A stretch of 64,000 nt of DNA from Tenacibaculum holothuriorum (GTDB taxonomy: Bacteria > Bacteroidota > Bacteroidia > Flavobacteriales > Flavobacteriaceae): NCBI RefSeq assembly GCF_002120225.1, contig NZ_LAPZ01000007.1, forward strand, positions 124,001-188,000, in the 5' to 3' direction. Each line of letters begins with the position of its first letter. Within the stretch, counting starts at the first letter, position 1. The position numbers and the translations under genes were made by a program. The notes below the pieces were generated by a model. The model was not told where the DNA came from and ran no database searches. It saw nothing but the letters and a program-made list of their open reading frames with translations. Shown in pieces: positions 1 through 9,305 of this stretch.

Positions 1-71
1 CGTAAAGTAAAATGAATCGTTAAAAATCTGTTAGAACTTTTAAAGGATTCCGACCAAAAATCAAATTTTAG

Positions 72-79
72 TATTTTTG
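72..79 (+). promoter_or_regulatory. -7 promoter box (TAnnTTTG)
   Basis: TATTTTTG matches the Bacteroidota -7 consensus TAnnTTTG exactly. Only four bases separate it from the ATG at 84, so transcription would start at or next to the A of the start codon and give a leaderless mRNA. I see no clear -33 TTG element upstream. Confidence 0.5.
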
Positions 80-83
80 ACCT

Positions 84-746
84 ATGACTACACAAGAAGA
101 CTGTAAGCTTCCTGAGCAAAAAGATTATCAACAGCACTGGAATACAGCTTATAATAAAAATACTACAGATAAATTAGGTTGGTACGAAGAACATTCTACC
201 CAAACCATTCAATTAATTGAGAAAACAAATTTGCCTAAAAACGCATTAATATTAAATGTTGGGGTTGGCTCTTCAATTTTAATTGATGACTTGCTTGATA
301 AAGGATACACGAATTTAATCGCAAATGATTTATCTGAAAAAGCGTTGGAAGATGTTAAAATCAGATTGAAAGAAAAAGCAAATGATGTTACTTTTATTGT
401 TGATGATTTAACGAACTCAACAAAGTTAACTTCACTAGAGGAAGTGGCTTTATGGAACGATAGAGCAGTATTGCATTTTTTCTTAAAGGAAGAGGAACAA
501 AAAGCGTATTTTGATTTACTGAAAAATAAAGTAGCTAAAGACGGATTTGTAATTATAGCAGTATTTTCAAAAGACGGAGCTGAAAAATGTTGTGGTTTAC
601 CCTTACAACGTTATGATGTTGAAATGTTAAAAGAAAAACTAGGTAGTGATTTTGAACTTCAAGAAAGTTTTGACCATGTTTTTATAAATCCATACGGAGG
701 AGAACGACCTTATGTTTATACTTTATTCAAAAGAATGCATAAGTAG
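84..746 (+). CDS. Class I SAM-dependent methyltransferase
   Basis: A 220-residue soluble protein with a Rossmann-type SAM-binding core. The glycine-rich motif I (LNVGVGSS) is near residues 57-64, an acidic strand-2 motif (ANDLS) near 80-84, and a WNDRAVLHF motif near 124-132, a pattern seen in small cytosolic methyltransferases of the trans-aconitate/thiopurine-methyltransferase-like group. A CCGLPLQRYD segment near 169-178 contains two adjacent cysteines. The substrate cannot be told from sequence. The gene begins four bases after a -7 box and is followed 36 bases later by bshC on the same strand. A link to thiol chemistry through that neighbour is possible but is only inference. Confidence 0.8.
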   Translation: MTTQEDCKLPEQKDYQQHWNTAYNKNTTDKLGWYEEHSTQTIQLIEKTNLPKNALILNVGVGSSILIDDLLDKGYTNLIANDLSEKALEDVKIRLKEKANDVTFIVDDLTNSTKLTSLEEVALWNDRAVLHFFLKEEEQKAYFDLLKNKVAKDGFVIIAVFSKDGAEKCCGLPLQRYDVEMLKEKLGSDFELQESFDHVFINPYGGERPYVYTLFKRMHK

Positions 747-782
747 TATTTAAAGCAACTAACTAATCTTAAACAAGAACTT

Positions 783-2375
783 TTGGAAGTAACTCATATA
801 CCTTTTAAGGAAACGGGATTTTTCTCAAAAACGATGATTGATTATCTAAATCAGTCACCTAACATACAACCTTTTTACCATAATTTTTCTGATATAAACG
901 GAATTGAAAAGCAGTTAGAAGAAAAGAAAAAGTCTTTTCCTAAAAATCACAGAAATGTATTAGTAAAGGTTTTAAAAGAACAATATAAAAATGTTGAAAC
1001 AAGCGAATCAACTCAAGAAAATATTGAACTTTTAGCAAAAGAAAATACGTTTACAATTACTACTGGGCATCAATTAAATTTGTTCACAGGACCTTTATAT
1101 TTTTTATATAAAATTATTTCCGCAATTAATTTATGTGAAGAATTAAGAGAGAAAAATCTAGAGCATAATTTTGTTCCTATTTATTGGATGGCTTCCGAAG
1201 ATCATGATTTTGATGAAATAAATTATTTCAATTTTAAAGGGAAAAAAGTTCAATGGAATTCAGATCAAATTGGCCCAGTAGGAAGATTTTCTACAGAAGG
1301 ATTAGAAGAAGTATTTAAAGTGTTCTCTCAAGATTTAGGCACTTCTAGAAATGCTGAATATTTAAAAGACTTGTTTAAAAAGGGATATATCCATCATCAG
1401 AATTTAGCAGATGCAACACGTTATATAGCCAATGAATTGTTTTCATCTTACGGTTTAGTAGTTGTGGATGCAGATCATAAAGAATTGAAACAGCTTTTTG
1501 TTCCTTATGTAGAAAGAGAGTTCACTGAAAATGTTTCTTATACTAATGTTACTGAAACCAATAAAAGCTTAGTAGAATTCTATAAAATCCAAGTAAATCC
1601 GAGGGAGATTAACCAGTTTTATATAACCAATACATTACGAGAACGCATTATTGAAGAAAATGGAGTTTTTAGAGTAATCAATACTGATATTTCTTGGGAC
1701 CTAGAGGGATTAAAAAAAGAGTTGTCAGAAAGCCCTGAACGTTTTTCTCCAAATGTAATCATGCGTCCGTTGTATCAAGAGGTTATTTTACCAAACTTGG
1801 TATACATTGGAGGAGGAGGAGAATTAGCTTATTGGATGGAGTTGAAGAGCTATTTTAAAGCAGTAAACATTCCTTTTCCTGTATTGTTGTTGAGGAACTC
1901 GGTACAAGTTATTTCTGAAAAGCAAGCTAAAAAGCTAGAGAAGTTGCAAATGTCAGTTCAAGATGTTTTTAAAAAGCAGCATGATTTACTAAAAGAAAAG
2001 GTTGTTGAGAACTCAGATGTTTCTATAGATTTTCAAAAGAAAAAAGAGCATTTACAACAGCAATTTAATGAGTTAAGAATAGTTGCTGAAAAAACTGATC
2101 AATCGTTTATTGGAGCTGTAAACGCACAAGAGAAAAAGCAATTAAAAGGGATTGATAATTTAGAAAAACGATTAGTGAGAGCTGAAAAACGTAGACAAAA
2201 AGATTTGGTTGATAGAATAATATTACTTCAAAATAAATTGTTGCCGAATCAAAGTTTAGAAGAGCGTCAACGTAACTTCTCAGAATACTTTTTAGAATAC
2301 GGAACAGATTTTATAAGCGTATTAAAAGATAATTTACAACCTTTGCAATTGGAATTCACAGTACTTATACTATAA
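783..2375 (+). CDS. bshC: Bacillithiol biosynthesis cysteine-adding enzyme BshC
   Basis: BshC adds cysteine to glucosaminyl-malate, the last step of bacillithiol synthesis, in the cytoplasm. The 530-residue length fits the family. Visible family motifs are TGHQLNLFTGP near residues 94-104 and YWMASEDHDFDE near 134-145, both typical of the nucleotidyltransferase-like core. A charged helical stretch near 395-480 fits the BshC coiled coil. The start is TTG, chosen because the N-terminus (VTHIPFKETG) aligns with the family from that point. The stop codon shares one base with the start of rlmF, so the two are probably co-transcribed. The product implies that this organism uses bacillithiol as its main low-molecular-weight thiol. 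Confidence 0.93.
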   Translation: MEVTHIPFKETGFFSKTMIDYLNQSPNIQPFYHNFSDINGIEKQLEEKKKSFPKNHRNVLVKVLKEQYKNVETSESTQENIELLAKENTFTITTGHQLNLFTGPLYFLYKIISAINLCEELREKNLEHNFVPIYWMASEDHDFDEINYFNFKGKKVQWNSDQIGPVGRFSTEGLEEVFKVFSQDLGTSRNAEYLKDLFKKGYIHHQNLADATRYIANELFSSYGLVVVDADHKELKQLFVPYVEREFTENVSYTNVTETNKSLVEFYKIQVNPREINQFYITNTLRERIIEENGVFRVINTDISWDLEGLKKELSESPERFSPNVIMRPLYQEVILPNLVYIGGGGELAYWMELKSYFKAVNIPFPVLLLRNSVQVISEKQAKKLEKLQMSVQDVFKKQHDLLKEKVVENSDVSIDFQKKKEHLQQQFNELRIVAEKTDQSFIGAVNAQEKKQLKGIDNLEKRLVRAEKRRQKDLVDRIILLQNKLLPNQSLEERQRNFSEYFLEYGTDFISVLKDNLQPLQLEFTVLIL

Positions 2376-3229
2376 TGAAACTTAAGCAAGGGTTACACAA
2401 AAATAACATTCATAAAAAGGGATATGATTTTGATTTTTTAAAAACAAAATACCCTAAAATATCTAGTTTTATTGTAGAAAAACATGAAAAAGAAACCATT
2501 GATTTTTCGAATCCAATTGCTGTAAAAGAGTTAAATAAAGCTATTTTATTTTCGTATTATGGAATACAATACTGGAATTTTCCTGACGAAAACTTATGTC
2601 CGCCAATTCCAGGAAGAGTAGATTATATTCATCATATAGCTGATTTAATTCCGAGTAGGAAAAACGTTAAAGTTTTAGATATTGGTACAGGTGCTACCTG
2701 CATTTATCCGTTGTTAGGAACTACTGCTTATAATTGGAGTTTTGTTGCTTCTGATGTAAGTACAGAATCACTTAAAAACGCTCAAAGAATTATTGATAAA
2801 AATAATTTAAATGATTCTATTGAGTTACGTTTTCAAAAAGATGAAAGTCATATTTTAAAAGGAGTTTTAAAGGAAGAAGACTCATTTTCCTTAACAATGT
2901 GTAATCCGCCATTTTATAAATCAGAAGAAGAAGCAAGAGGAGCTAATAGGAGAAAGTCTCGAAATTTAGGGAATAATACTGTCCGCAATTTTTCAGGGAA
3001 TTCTAATGAATTGTGGTATTTAGGTGGTGAGAAAGCTTTTTTACATACATATTTATACGAAAGTTCTTTAATGCCAAATAAAAGTAGTTGGTTTACCAGC
3101 TTGGTTTCAAAGAAAGAGAATATTGAAAGTTTACAAAAATCAGCAAAAAAGTTGGGCGTTGTTGAGTTTAAAACTATCCCAATGCATCAAGGAAATAAAG
3201 TAACTCGAATTGCTTGTTGGAGGTTTTAA
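2375..3229 (+). CDS. rlmF: 23S rRNA (adenine(1618)-N(6))-methyltransferase RlmF
   Basis: RlmF methylates N6 of A1618 in 23S rRNA (E. coli numbering). The 284-residue protein starts with the family N-terminus (GLHKNN, KGYDF), carries LCPPIPGR near residues 74-81, the SAM-binding motif LDIGTGA at 101-107, and the catalytic NPPF tetrapeptide of N6-adenine methyltransferases at 177-180. It overlaps the stop of bshC by one base (TAATG), which points to translational coupling. The genes have no obvious functional link. Confidence 0.92.
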   Translation: MKLKQGLHKNNIHKKGYDFDFLKTKYPKISSFIVEKHEKETIDFSNPIAVKELNKAILFSYYGIQYWNFPDENLCPPIPGRVDYIHHIADLIPSRKNVKVLDIGTGATCIYPLLGTTAYNWSFVASDVSTESLKNAQRIIDKNNLNDSIELRFQKDESHILKGVLKEEDSFSLTMCNPPFYKSEEEARGANRRKSRNLGNNTVRNFSGNSNELWYLGGEKAFLHTYLYESSLMPNKSSWFTSLVSKKENIESLQKSAKKLGVVEFKTIPMHQGNKVTRIACWRF

Positions 3230-3321
3230 ACTGAGTGATGATTTTAAAAATACCTAATGTTAAGTATTTACTTTGCAGTTTAGTTTTCAGAGTTTTATAA
3301 TTATTTTAATAGAAAACGAAA

Positions 3322-6300
3322 ATGAAAACAAAACTACTTTTCTTACTAACAATGTTGTTGAGCATAACATTGTTTTCTCAAACAATTAACATTCCCGATT
3401 CAAATTTTGAACAAGCTCTAATTGATCTTGGTTTAGATACGAATGGGAAAAACGGAAACATTCTGCAAACTGATGCAGAAAAAATTATCACTTTATCAAT
3501 AATTGAGAAAAATATTTCTGATTTAACTGGTATAGAAGCGATGATAAATTTAGAAAAATTAGAAGCTGGGTCTAATAGTATTACTACAGTAAACATAACT
3601 GCAAATACTAAATTGAAGGAAGTTTTTGTAGATAGAAACCAGCTAACTAGTATTGATGTTTCTAATAACACAGATTTAGTAAGATTGGGAGTAATGTATA
3701 ATCAGATAGCAGCAATAGATATTTCTAACTTAACTAAGTTAACACATTTGTTTGTGCATGAAAATAAGTTGACAACTTTAAATGTTACTAATAGCCCTAA
3801 TTTAATTTGGTTATACGCCTACTCTAATGAATTAACTTCAATTACTACAGGAACACAAGCAAGCCTAGAGCGATTTTATGCTTGGTCTAATAAGCTAACT
3901 GCTATAGATCTTAGCTCAATGTCTAATTTAAAAAGAGTAGTGGTAACTGATAATCAGTTAACAGCTGTAGATGCTAGTAATAGCCCAGATTTAGAATGGT
4001 TTACAATAGCAAATAATCAGGTAACTTCTGTTGATTTTTCTTCCAATCTTAAATTAATTTCTATTTGGATGTGGAATAACAAAGTATCTAGTATAGATGT
4101 TACAATGTTACCAGATTTAGAGCATTTAAGAATGACAGATAATCAAACTACAAGTATAGATTTAAGTAATAATACAAAACTTAAAACTTTTGAAGCTCAA
4201 AATAATGGATTAATAGCTTTAGACTTATCAAATAATACAGGGTTAGAATATATCTTTATTGGAAATAATCAATTACCAACTTTTAATGCATCAATTTTTC
4301 CTAGTCTAAAGAAGATCGGTGTTGATAATACTGGCATTAGTAGTTTAAATCTTTCAAATGCGCCAAATTTAGAGGAGGTTTTTGCTTCAGCAAATAGCAT
4401 TACTAATATAGACTTATCTAATAACTCAAAAATGACTCGCTTGGTATTAGGAGGAAACTCAGGATTAACTACTATTGATGTAAGTAATATGAATACTTTA
4501 CAAGAATTAAGAGTTGATAACACAGAAGTAACTGAGATAGATTTAGGAAATAATACCGATTTAAAACAGTTGTTTGTAAATGATAACTCGAGTTTAACAA
4601 AAATCAATTTAAACAATGGAAATAATGGTAAAATTACTGAACTAAATTTTGGTAATACTCCAAATTTAAATTGTGTTCAGGTAGATAATGTAGCATACGC
4701 AACTTCTAATTGGACAACTATTGGTAATGCAAGCTCGTTTAATAATGATTGTGGATATAATGAAGTAGATTTAGTGACAATACCAGATGTGAAATTTGAA
4801 CAAGCATTAATAGACTTAGGAAAAGATACGAACGGTTTAGGAGGTACATTACTTTTGTCTGACGCTCAGAGTATTGATAGTTTAAAAGTATCTAAAAAAG
4901 AAATTGAAAACTTTACTGGAATAGAAACTTTTAATAATTTAATTTACATCAATTTTTCTGAAAATTTAATGCCTTCTATTAATTTATCTAATAATTCAAA
5001 GCTAAACAGAGTAGGAGGAACTTCTTGTTCAAACTTAACAACTGTTACTTTAGGAAACAACCCAGATTTGGTTAGGTTAAATTTAAATTTTAATAACAAA
5101 TTAACAGATTTAGATATTTCGGGGTGTACTAATTTAGATTGGATGCAAGCAGGCTTGAGTAACTTATCGTCAATAGATTTGTCTAACAATATAAATTTAA
5201 AAAGTTTGCATTTAGGATATAGTAAAATCACATCTATTGATTTGTCTAACAATTCTAAATTAACCGAATTTTATATCCCTGATAATAGTTTAGCATCAAT
5301 AGATGTATCAAATTTAACCGAATTATTACATTTAGATGTTAGCGGTAATAATATTGAAACATTAGATGCTTCGATGAACACGAAAATAATTTCAATAGGA
5401 GCTGGTAAAAATAATTTAAATGAAAATCGCTTTTTATGCAATTCTAATATCGAACATTTACGTTTAGAAGAGAATTCATTTGCTAATTTTAATGCTACAA
5501 CTTATTCAAAAATTAAAACTTTAAATTTAAATAAACAAAAAATAGATTTAACAACCTTAAATTTAAATGGAATAACATCTTTAGAGCTTTTATATTTATG
5601 GGATAATGAGTTAGGAACAATAGATGTAAGTCAGTTATTAAACTTAAAAGAATTAGGAGTTAGTGATAGTAATTTTAATGCTTTAGATGTAACTAACAAC
5701 ACAAATTTGCAAAAACTTTGGGCTATAAATAATAACCTTTCTACATTAGATTTTAGTAATAATATTAACCTTACAGAGCTATATATAAGAGCTAATAACT
5801 TAAACGATTTAAATCTAAGCCAAAACAATAAGTTATCAACTTTAGAACTGTCTGAAAATCCAACTATAGAGCTAAATTTAGGTTCTCAACCAATAAAGAC
5901 ACTTTTAGCTAAGGATATGCCTAATTTGACAAAAATTAACCTAGCTAACGGAGGTAATAAAAACATTGCATCAATTGAACTAAATAATAATCCTAAACTC
6001 ACTTGTGTACAAGTCGATGATGTTTCTTATGCTACAAATAATTGGACAAATGTAGATAATTCTTCTATTTTTAATATTGATTGTGGTTATACAACTCCAG
6101 AAATAGTAAACATTCCTGATGTGAATATGAAAAACGCATTATTAGCAGATAATCAAATTAATACAAATGGAGATGGCGAAATACAAGTATATGAAGCTGA
6201 AGCTATAAATGCTGATATTGATAAAGGAGAAAATTTAGGAATTACAGACTTAACAGGAATTGAAGCTTTTATAAATATTACAGGTTTAAATATTAAAGGA

Positions 6301-8064
6301 AACAATTTAACTACTGTTGATTTATCTAAAAACACAAAATTAAAATGGATAAATGTTGAGGGTAATAGTTTAACTGATTTAGATTTAAGTAATAATGTTC
6401 TTATAGAAAGAATTTATGCTTCAGATAATGAATTAACGTCATTAAATGTAGCGGGATTATCTAAGCTAGAAAGAGTTTATGCCGCAAAAAATAAATTAAC
6501 TTCAATAGATGTTTCTAGTAACTCTAATCTAAAAGTTTTGTGGTTGCATGAAAATAATTTTTCGTCAATAGATGTTTCATCAAATACTTTATTAGAGCAG
6601 ATTAATTTAGACTTGAATAATGAAGTTTCAAGCGTTGATTTTTCTAATAATTTAAAGTTATGGAGAGTACATTTATGGCAAAATAAGTTGACAACAATAG
6701 ATGTTTCAATGTTAACAGAATTGTCGAGGCTATATCTTTCAGCAAATCAATTAACAAATTTAGATATTAGCAAAAACACAAAACTTACAGATTTAAGAGC
6801 TGGAGAAAATGCTATTAGTACGTTAGATGTATCAAACAATCCTCTATTAACGAGGATAGATATGAATAAGAGTAGTTTAACCTCAATAGATGTATCTAAA
6901 AACACGTCATTAAAGCAATTGTGGTTAAATGAAAACCAGATAACAGGCGTTGATGTTTCAAAAAATAATTTGTTAGAAGAGTTGATATTGAATGATAATA
7001 AAATTATAAACATTGATATTTCTAATAACAACAAGTTGAAAAAACTTCATTTACAGAATAATGAGTTAGAAAGAGCGTATTTAATCAATGAAGCAAATGC
7101 TTTAATTACTGATTTCGACATAAGAAATAACGCAAATCTTGAATGTGTTGCTGTAGATGATGCTACTTGGTCTACTAACAATTGGACTCAAAAAGATAAT
7201 CAAACTAGTTATAATGAAGATTGTTCTTCAATTTGGGAAGTGTATACTACAGATTCAAATTTAGAAGACGCTATTGCTAATGCTGCTGGTGTAGATTCGG
7301 ATGGAGATGGAGTAATTACCTACGAAGAAGCTCAAAATTTTACAGGAGATTTAGATTTAAGTGGTAAAAACATTACAGACATAACAGGTTTAGAAGCGTT
7401 TACCAATGCTAAGAGTATTAATATTTCAGGAAATAGTATAACAGATATTAGTAGTTTACTTAATGGATCTACGGTTGTAGTAGCATCGAGAGGTAAAAAG
7501 CAAAAGAAAGAAATAGCAAGACAAGAGTTTACTGGTTTAGAGACATTAGATGTAAGTAATAATGAAATTGAAAGTATAGATATTAGTGAGTTAAAATCAT
7601 TAAATACATTAACTACGTTGAATGTTTCAAATAACAAACTTAACTACTTAAGTATTAGTAATGGACATAATATTATTCTAACTACATTTAATGCTACAGG
7701 AAATTCGAGTTTAGGTTGTATTCAAGTTGATGATGTAGACAAAGCAAACAATAATAACGGATGGACAAAAGATAACACTGCAGATTATAACCTTGTTTGT
7801 GAAAGAAGTTTATCTACAGAAGAGTTAATAGATGTTAAAGATTCAATATTAATTTATCCAAATCCAGTTTCTGATATTTTAAAGATTGATATTAAAAATC
7901 AAGTTGAAGTAAAAGAAATTCGTTTATATAATATTGTAGGAAAACTAATATTTAAAACAAAATCTGTATTAGAAATTAATACAAGTAACTTCTCTAAAGG
8001 AATGTATTTATTAAGGGTTTCAACTAATAAAGGAGAGTTACAAAGAAAAATAATTAAGAATTAA
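3322..8064 (+). CDS. Leucine-rich-repeat surface protein with type A T9SS sorting domain
   Basis: A 1580-residue secreted protein. It has a signal peptide (residues 1-19, ending in LFSQ) and a type A T9SS C-terminal domain from about 1509 (IYPNPVSDIL, then GMYLLRVS and a terminal basic tail). Between them are dozens of internalin-like repeats of about 21 residues with the pattern L-x-x-x-D-x-S-x-N-x-x-L. The repeats fall into four modules starting near residues 23, 486, 930 and 1307. Each opens with an IPD-x-x-F-x-x-AL cap, and the first three close with a cysteine-containing C-V-x-V-D-x-x-x-x-x-x-x-NWT cap; a similar cap precedes the sorting domain. Modules 3 and 4 carry calcium-loop-like DTNGDGEI and DSDGDGVI. 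Likely role: cell-surface adhesion or binding; the ligand is unknown. Confidence 0.9.
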   Translation: MKTKLLFLLTMLLSITLFSQTINIPDSNFEQALIDLGLDTNGKNGNILQTDAEKIITLSIIEKNISDLTGIEAMINLEKLEAGSNSITTVNITANTKLKEVFVDRNQLTSIDVSNNTDLVRLGVMYNQIAAIDISNLTKLTHLFVHENKLTTLNVTNSPNLIWLYAYSNELTSITTGTQASLERFYAWSNKLTAIDLSSMSNLKRVVVTDNQLTAVDASNSPDLEWFTIANNQVTSVDFSSNLKLISIWMWNNKVSSIDVTMLPDLEHLRMTDNQTTSIDLSNNTKLKTFEAQNNGLIALDLSNNTGLEYIFIGNNQLPTFNASIFPSLKKIGVDNTGISSLNLSNAPNLEEVFASANSITNIDLSNNSKMTRLVLGGNSGLTTIDVSNMNTLQELRVDNTEVTEIDLGNNTDLKQLFVNDNSSLTKINLNNGNNGKITELNFGNTPNLNCVQVDNVAYATSNWTTIGNASSFNNDCGYNEVDLVTIPDVKFEQALIDLGKDTNGLGGTLLLSDAQSIDSLKVSKKEIENFTGIETFNNLIYINFSENLMPSINLSNNSKLNRVGGTSCSNLTTVTLGNNPDLVRLNLNFNNKLTDLDISGCTNLDWMQAGLSNLSSIDLSNNINLKSLHLGYSKITSIDLSNNSKLTEFYIPDNSLASIDVSNLTELLHLDVSGNNIETLDASMNTKIISIGAGKNNLNENRFLCNSNIEHLRLEENSFANFNATTYSKIKTLNLNKQKIDLTTLNLNGITSLELLYLWDNELGTIDVSQLLNLKELGVSDSNFNALDVTNNTNLQKLWAINNNLSTLDFSNNINLTELYIRANNLNDLNLSQNNKLSTLELSENPTIELNLGSQPIKTLLAKDMPNLTKINLANGGNKNIASIELNNNPKLTCVQVDDVSYATNNWTNVDNSSIFNIDCGYTTPEIVNIPDVNMKNALLADNQINTNGDGEIQVYEAEAINADIDKGENLGITDLTGIEAFINITGLNIKGNNLTTVDLSKNTKLKWINVEGNSLTDLDLSNNVLIERIYASDNELTSLNVAGLSKLERVYAAKNKLTSIDVSSNSNLKVLWLHENNFSSIDVSSNTLLEQINLDLNNEVSSVDFSNNLKLWRVHLWQNKLTTIDVSMLTELSRLYLSANQLTNLDISKNTKLTDLRAGENAISTLDVSNNPLLTRIDMNKSSLTSIDVSKNTSLKQLWLNENQITGVDVSKNNLLEELILNDNKIINIDISNNNKLKKLHLQNNELERAYLINEANALITDFDIRNNANLECVAVDDATWSTNNWTQKDNQTSYNEDCSSIWEVYTTDSNLEDAIANAAGVDSDGDGVITYEEAQNFTGDLDLSGKNITDITGLEAFTNAKSINISGNSITDISSLLNGSTVVVASRGKKQKKEIARQEFTGLETLDVSNNEIESIDISELKSLNTLTTLNVSNNKLNYLSISNGHNIILTTFNATGNSSLGCIQVDDVDKANNNNGWTKDNTADYNLVCERSLSTEELIDVKDSILIYPNPVSDILKIDIKNQVEVKEIRLYNIVGKLIFKTKSVLEINTSNFSKGMYLLRVSTNKGELQRKIIKN

Positions 8065-8088
8065 GATAATTGTTAACTTGGTTTATGA

Positions 8089-8128
8089 TAAAGAATGATT
8101 TACATTAATTTGTAAGTCATTCTTTTTA
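8089..8128. terminator. Bidirectional intrinsic terminator
   Basis: A 14-bp inverted repeat (8091-8104 with 8111-8124, one G-U pair) has a six-base loop and is followed by a T-rich run. It lies between the convergent LRR gene and meaB and overlaps the end of meaB. Confidence 0.75.
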
Positions 8129-9196
8129 TTTTCCTAACAAACGTTTTGCTGCGTTAAAAGGAGTGGTTTTACTTTCTTTTAGCTTTTTTATTTCACTATC
8201 TAGTAAATTTTTAATGTCTGGATTGTTATAAAAATTATCCTTTAATTGTTGGTTGATAGTTTCCAGTAACCAATATTTATTTTGCTGATTCCTTTTTTCA
8301 TTAAAAAAACCAGATTTTTTAGCATCAGTAATATAGGTATCTATCATCGAAAAGATATTGTCTATTCCTTTATGTTGTAATGCACTAGCTACTAAAACTT
8401 TTGGAACCCATCCATTTTCTTTTGGAGGATAAAGATGTAAGGCTCGATTAAATTCAACTTTGGCAATTTTTGCATTTTTAGCATTATCACCATCAGCTTT
8501 ATTAATAACAATAGCGTCTGCCATTTCTATAATTCCTCGTTTAATTCCTTGAAGTTCATCACCAGCTCCTGCCAATTTTAACAGTAAAAAGAAGTCCACC
8601 ATAGAATGAACAGCAGTTTCACTTTGTCCTACACCAACAGTTTCAATAATAATGGTATCAAAACCAGCTGCTTCGCATAAAATAATAGTTTCCCGAGTTT
8701 TTTGAGCGACACCACCAAGTGAAGTTCCAGAAGGAGAAGGGCGAATAAACGCATTTTCATCGGTCACCAATTGTTCCATTCGAGTTTTATCACCTAAAAT
8801 ACTTCCTTTATTAACCGAGCTACTTGGGTCAACCGCTAAAACGGCTACTTTTTTACCAAGAGAAGTAAGGTGTTTTCCAAAAGATTCAATAAAAGTACTT
8901 TTACCAACTCCAGGAACACCAGTAATTCCGATTCTAACAGATTTATTTGCATAGGGTAAACAGGCTTCTAAAATTTCATTTGCTTTTTTTTGATGTTTAG
9001 CGTTTGTGCTTTCTACTAGCGTAATAGCTTTACTTAAAAAGGTAATGTTTCCTTTTAAAATTTGTGTAACATATTCAGAAGTAGGAGTTTGTTTCCTACG
9101 CTTTAGTTGAATTTTTTTTGCAGAAGTTTTACTGGTAGTTTCTGGTTGAGAAACCCCATCTTTTTCGGTAAGTGCAGACTTGTTTTTTTTGCTCAT
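8126..9196 (-). CDS. meaB: Methylmalonyl-CoA mutase-associated GTPase MeaB
   Basis: MeaB is a G3E-family P-loop GTPase that gates adenosylcobalamin loading and protects methylmalonyl-CoA mutase from inactivation. The 356-residue protein has Walker A GVPGVGKST near 93-101, a metal/switch region with AVDPSSS near 121-127, ETVGVGQSE in the switch II area, and the NKAD guanine-specificity motif near 232. The first 40 or so residues are a lysine/serine-rich extension before the conserved core. No mutase gene is present in the window, but a PduO-type cobalamin adenosyltransferase is encoded at 58746-59318, so both accessory factors of the pathway are here. It is a single-gene transcript between two surface-protein genes. 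Confidence 0.93.
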   Translation of the reverse strand: MSKKNKSALTEKDGVSQPETTSKTSAKKIQLKRRKQTPTSEYVTQILKGNITFLSKAITLVESTNAKHQKKANEILEACLPYANKSVRIGITGVPGVGKSTFIESFGKHLTSLGKKVAVLAVDPSSSVNKGSILGDKTRMEQLVTDENAFIRPSPSGTSLGGVAQKTRETIILCEAAGFDTIIIETVGVGQSETAVHSMVDFFLLLKLAGAGDELQGIKRGIIEMADAIVINKADGDNAKNAKIAKVEFNRALHLYPPKENGWVPKVLVASALQHKGIDNIFSMIDTYITDAKKSGFFNEKRNQQNKYWLLETINQQLKDNFYNNPDIKNLLDSEIKKLKESKTTPFNAAKRLLGK

Positions 9197-9275
9197 TCTA
9201 ACAGTAAAAATAAAAGAAATTATTTATAAGAGATTAAATTAAAATGCTAAGTTTTTTTAGTTTATCTCTGTACGA

Positions 9276-9283
9276 TATATTTG
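9276..9283 (+). promoter_or_regulatory. -7 promoter box (TAnnTTTG)
   Basis: TATATTTG matches the consensus exactly and lies 22 bases before the ATG of the FG-GAP protein gene, giving a short 5' leader. I see no convincing -33 TTG at the usual distance. Confidence 0.55.
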
Positions 9284-9305
9284 CATCTTTAAAATAAAAA
9301 TTACT

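Noticed and set aside
3378..7637. Several minus-strand reading frames of 60-115 codons across the LRR gene
   Set aside because: They lie opposite a long repetitive plus-strand gene, have low-complexity Leu/Phe/Ser composition and no family match. They are reverse-strand shadows of the LRR codons.
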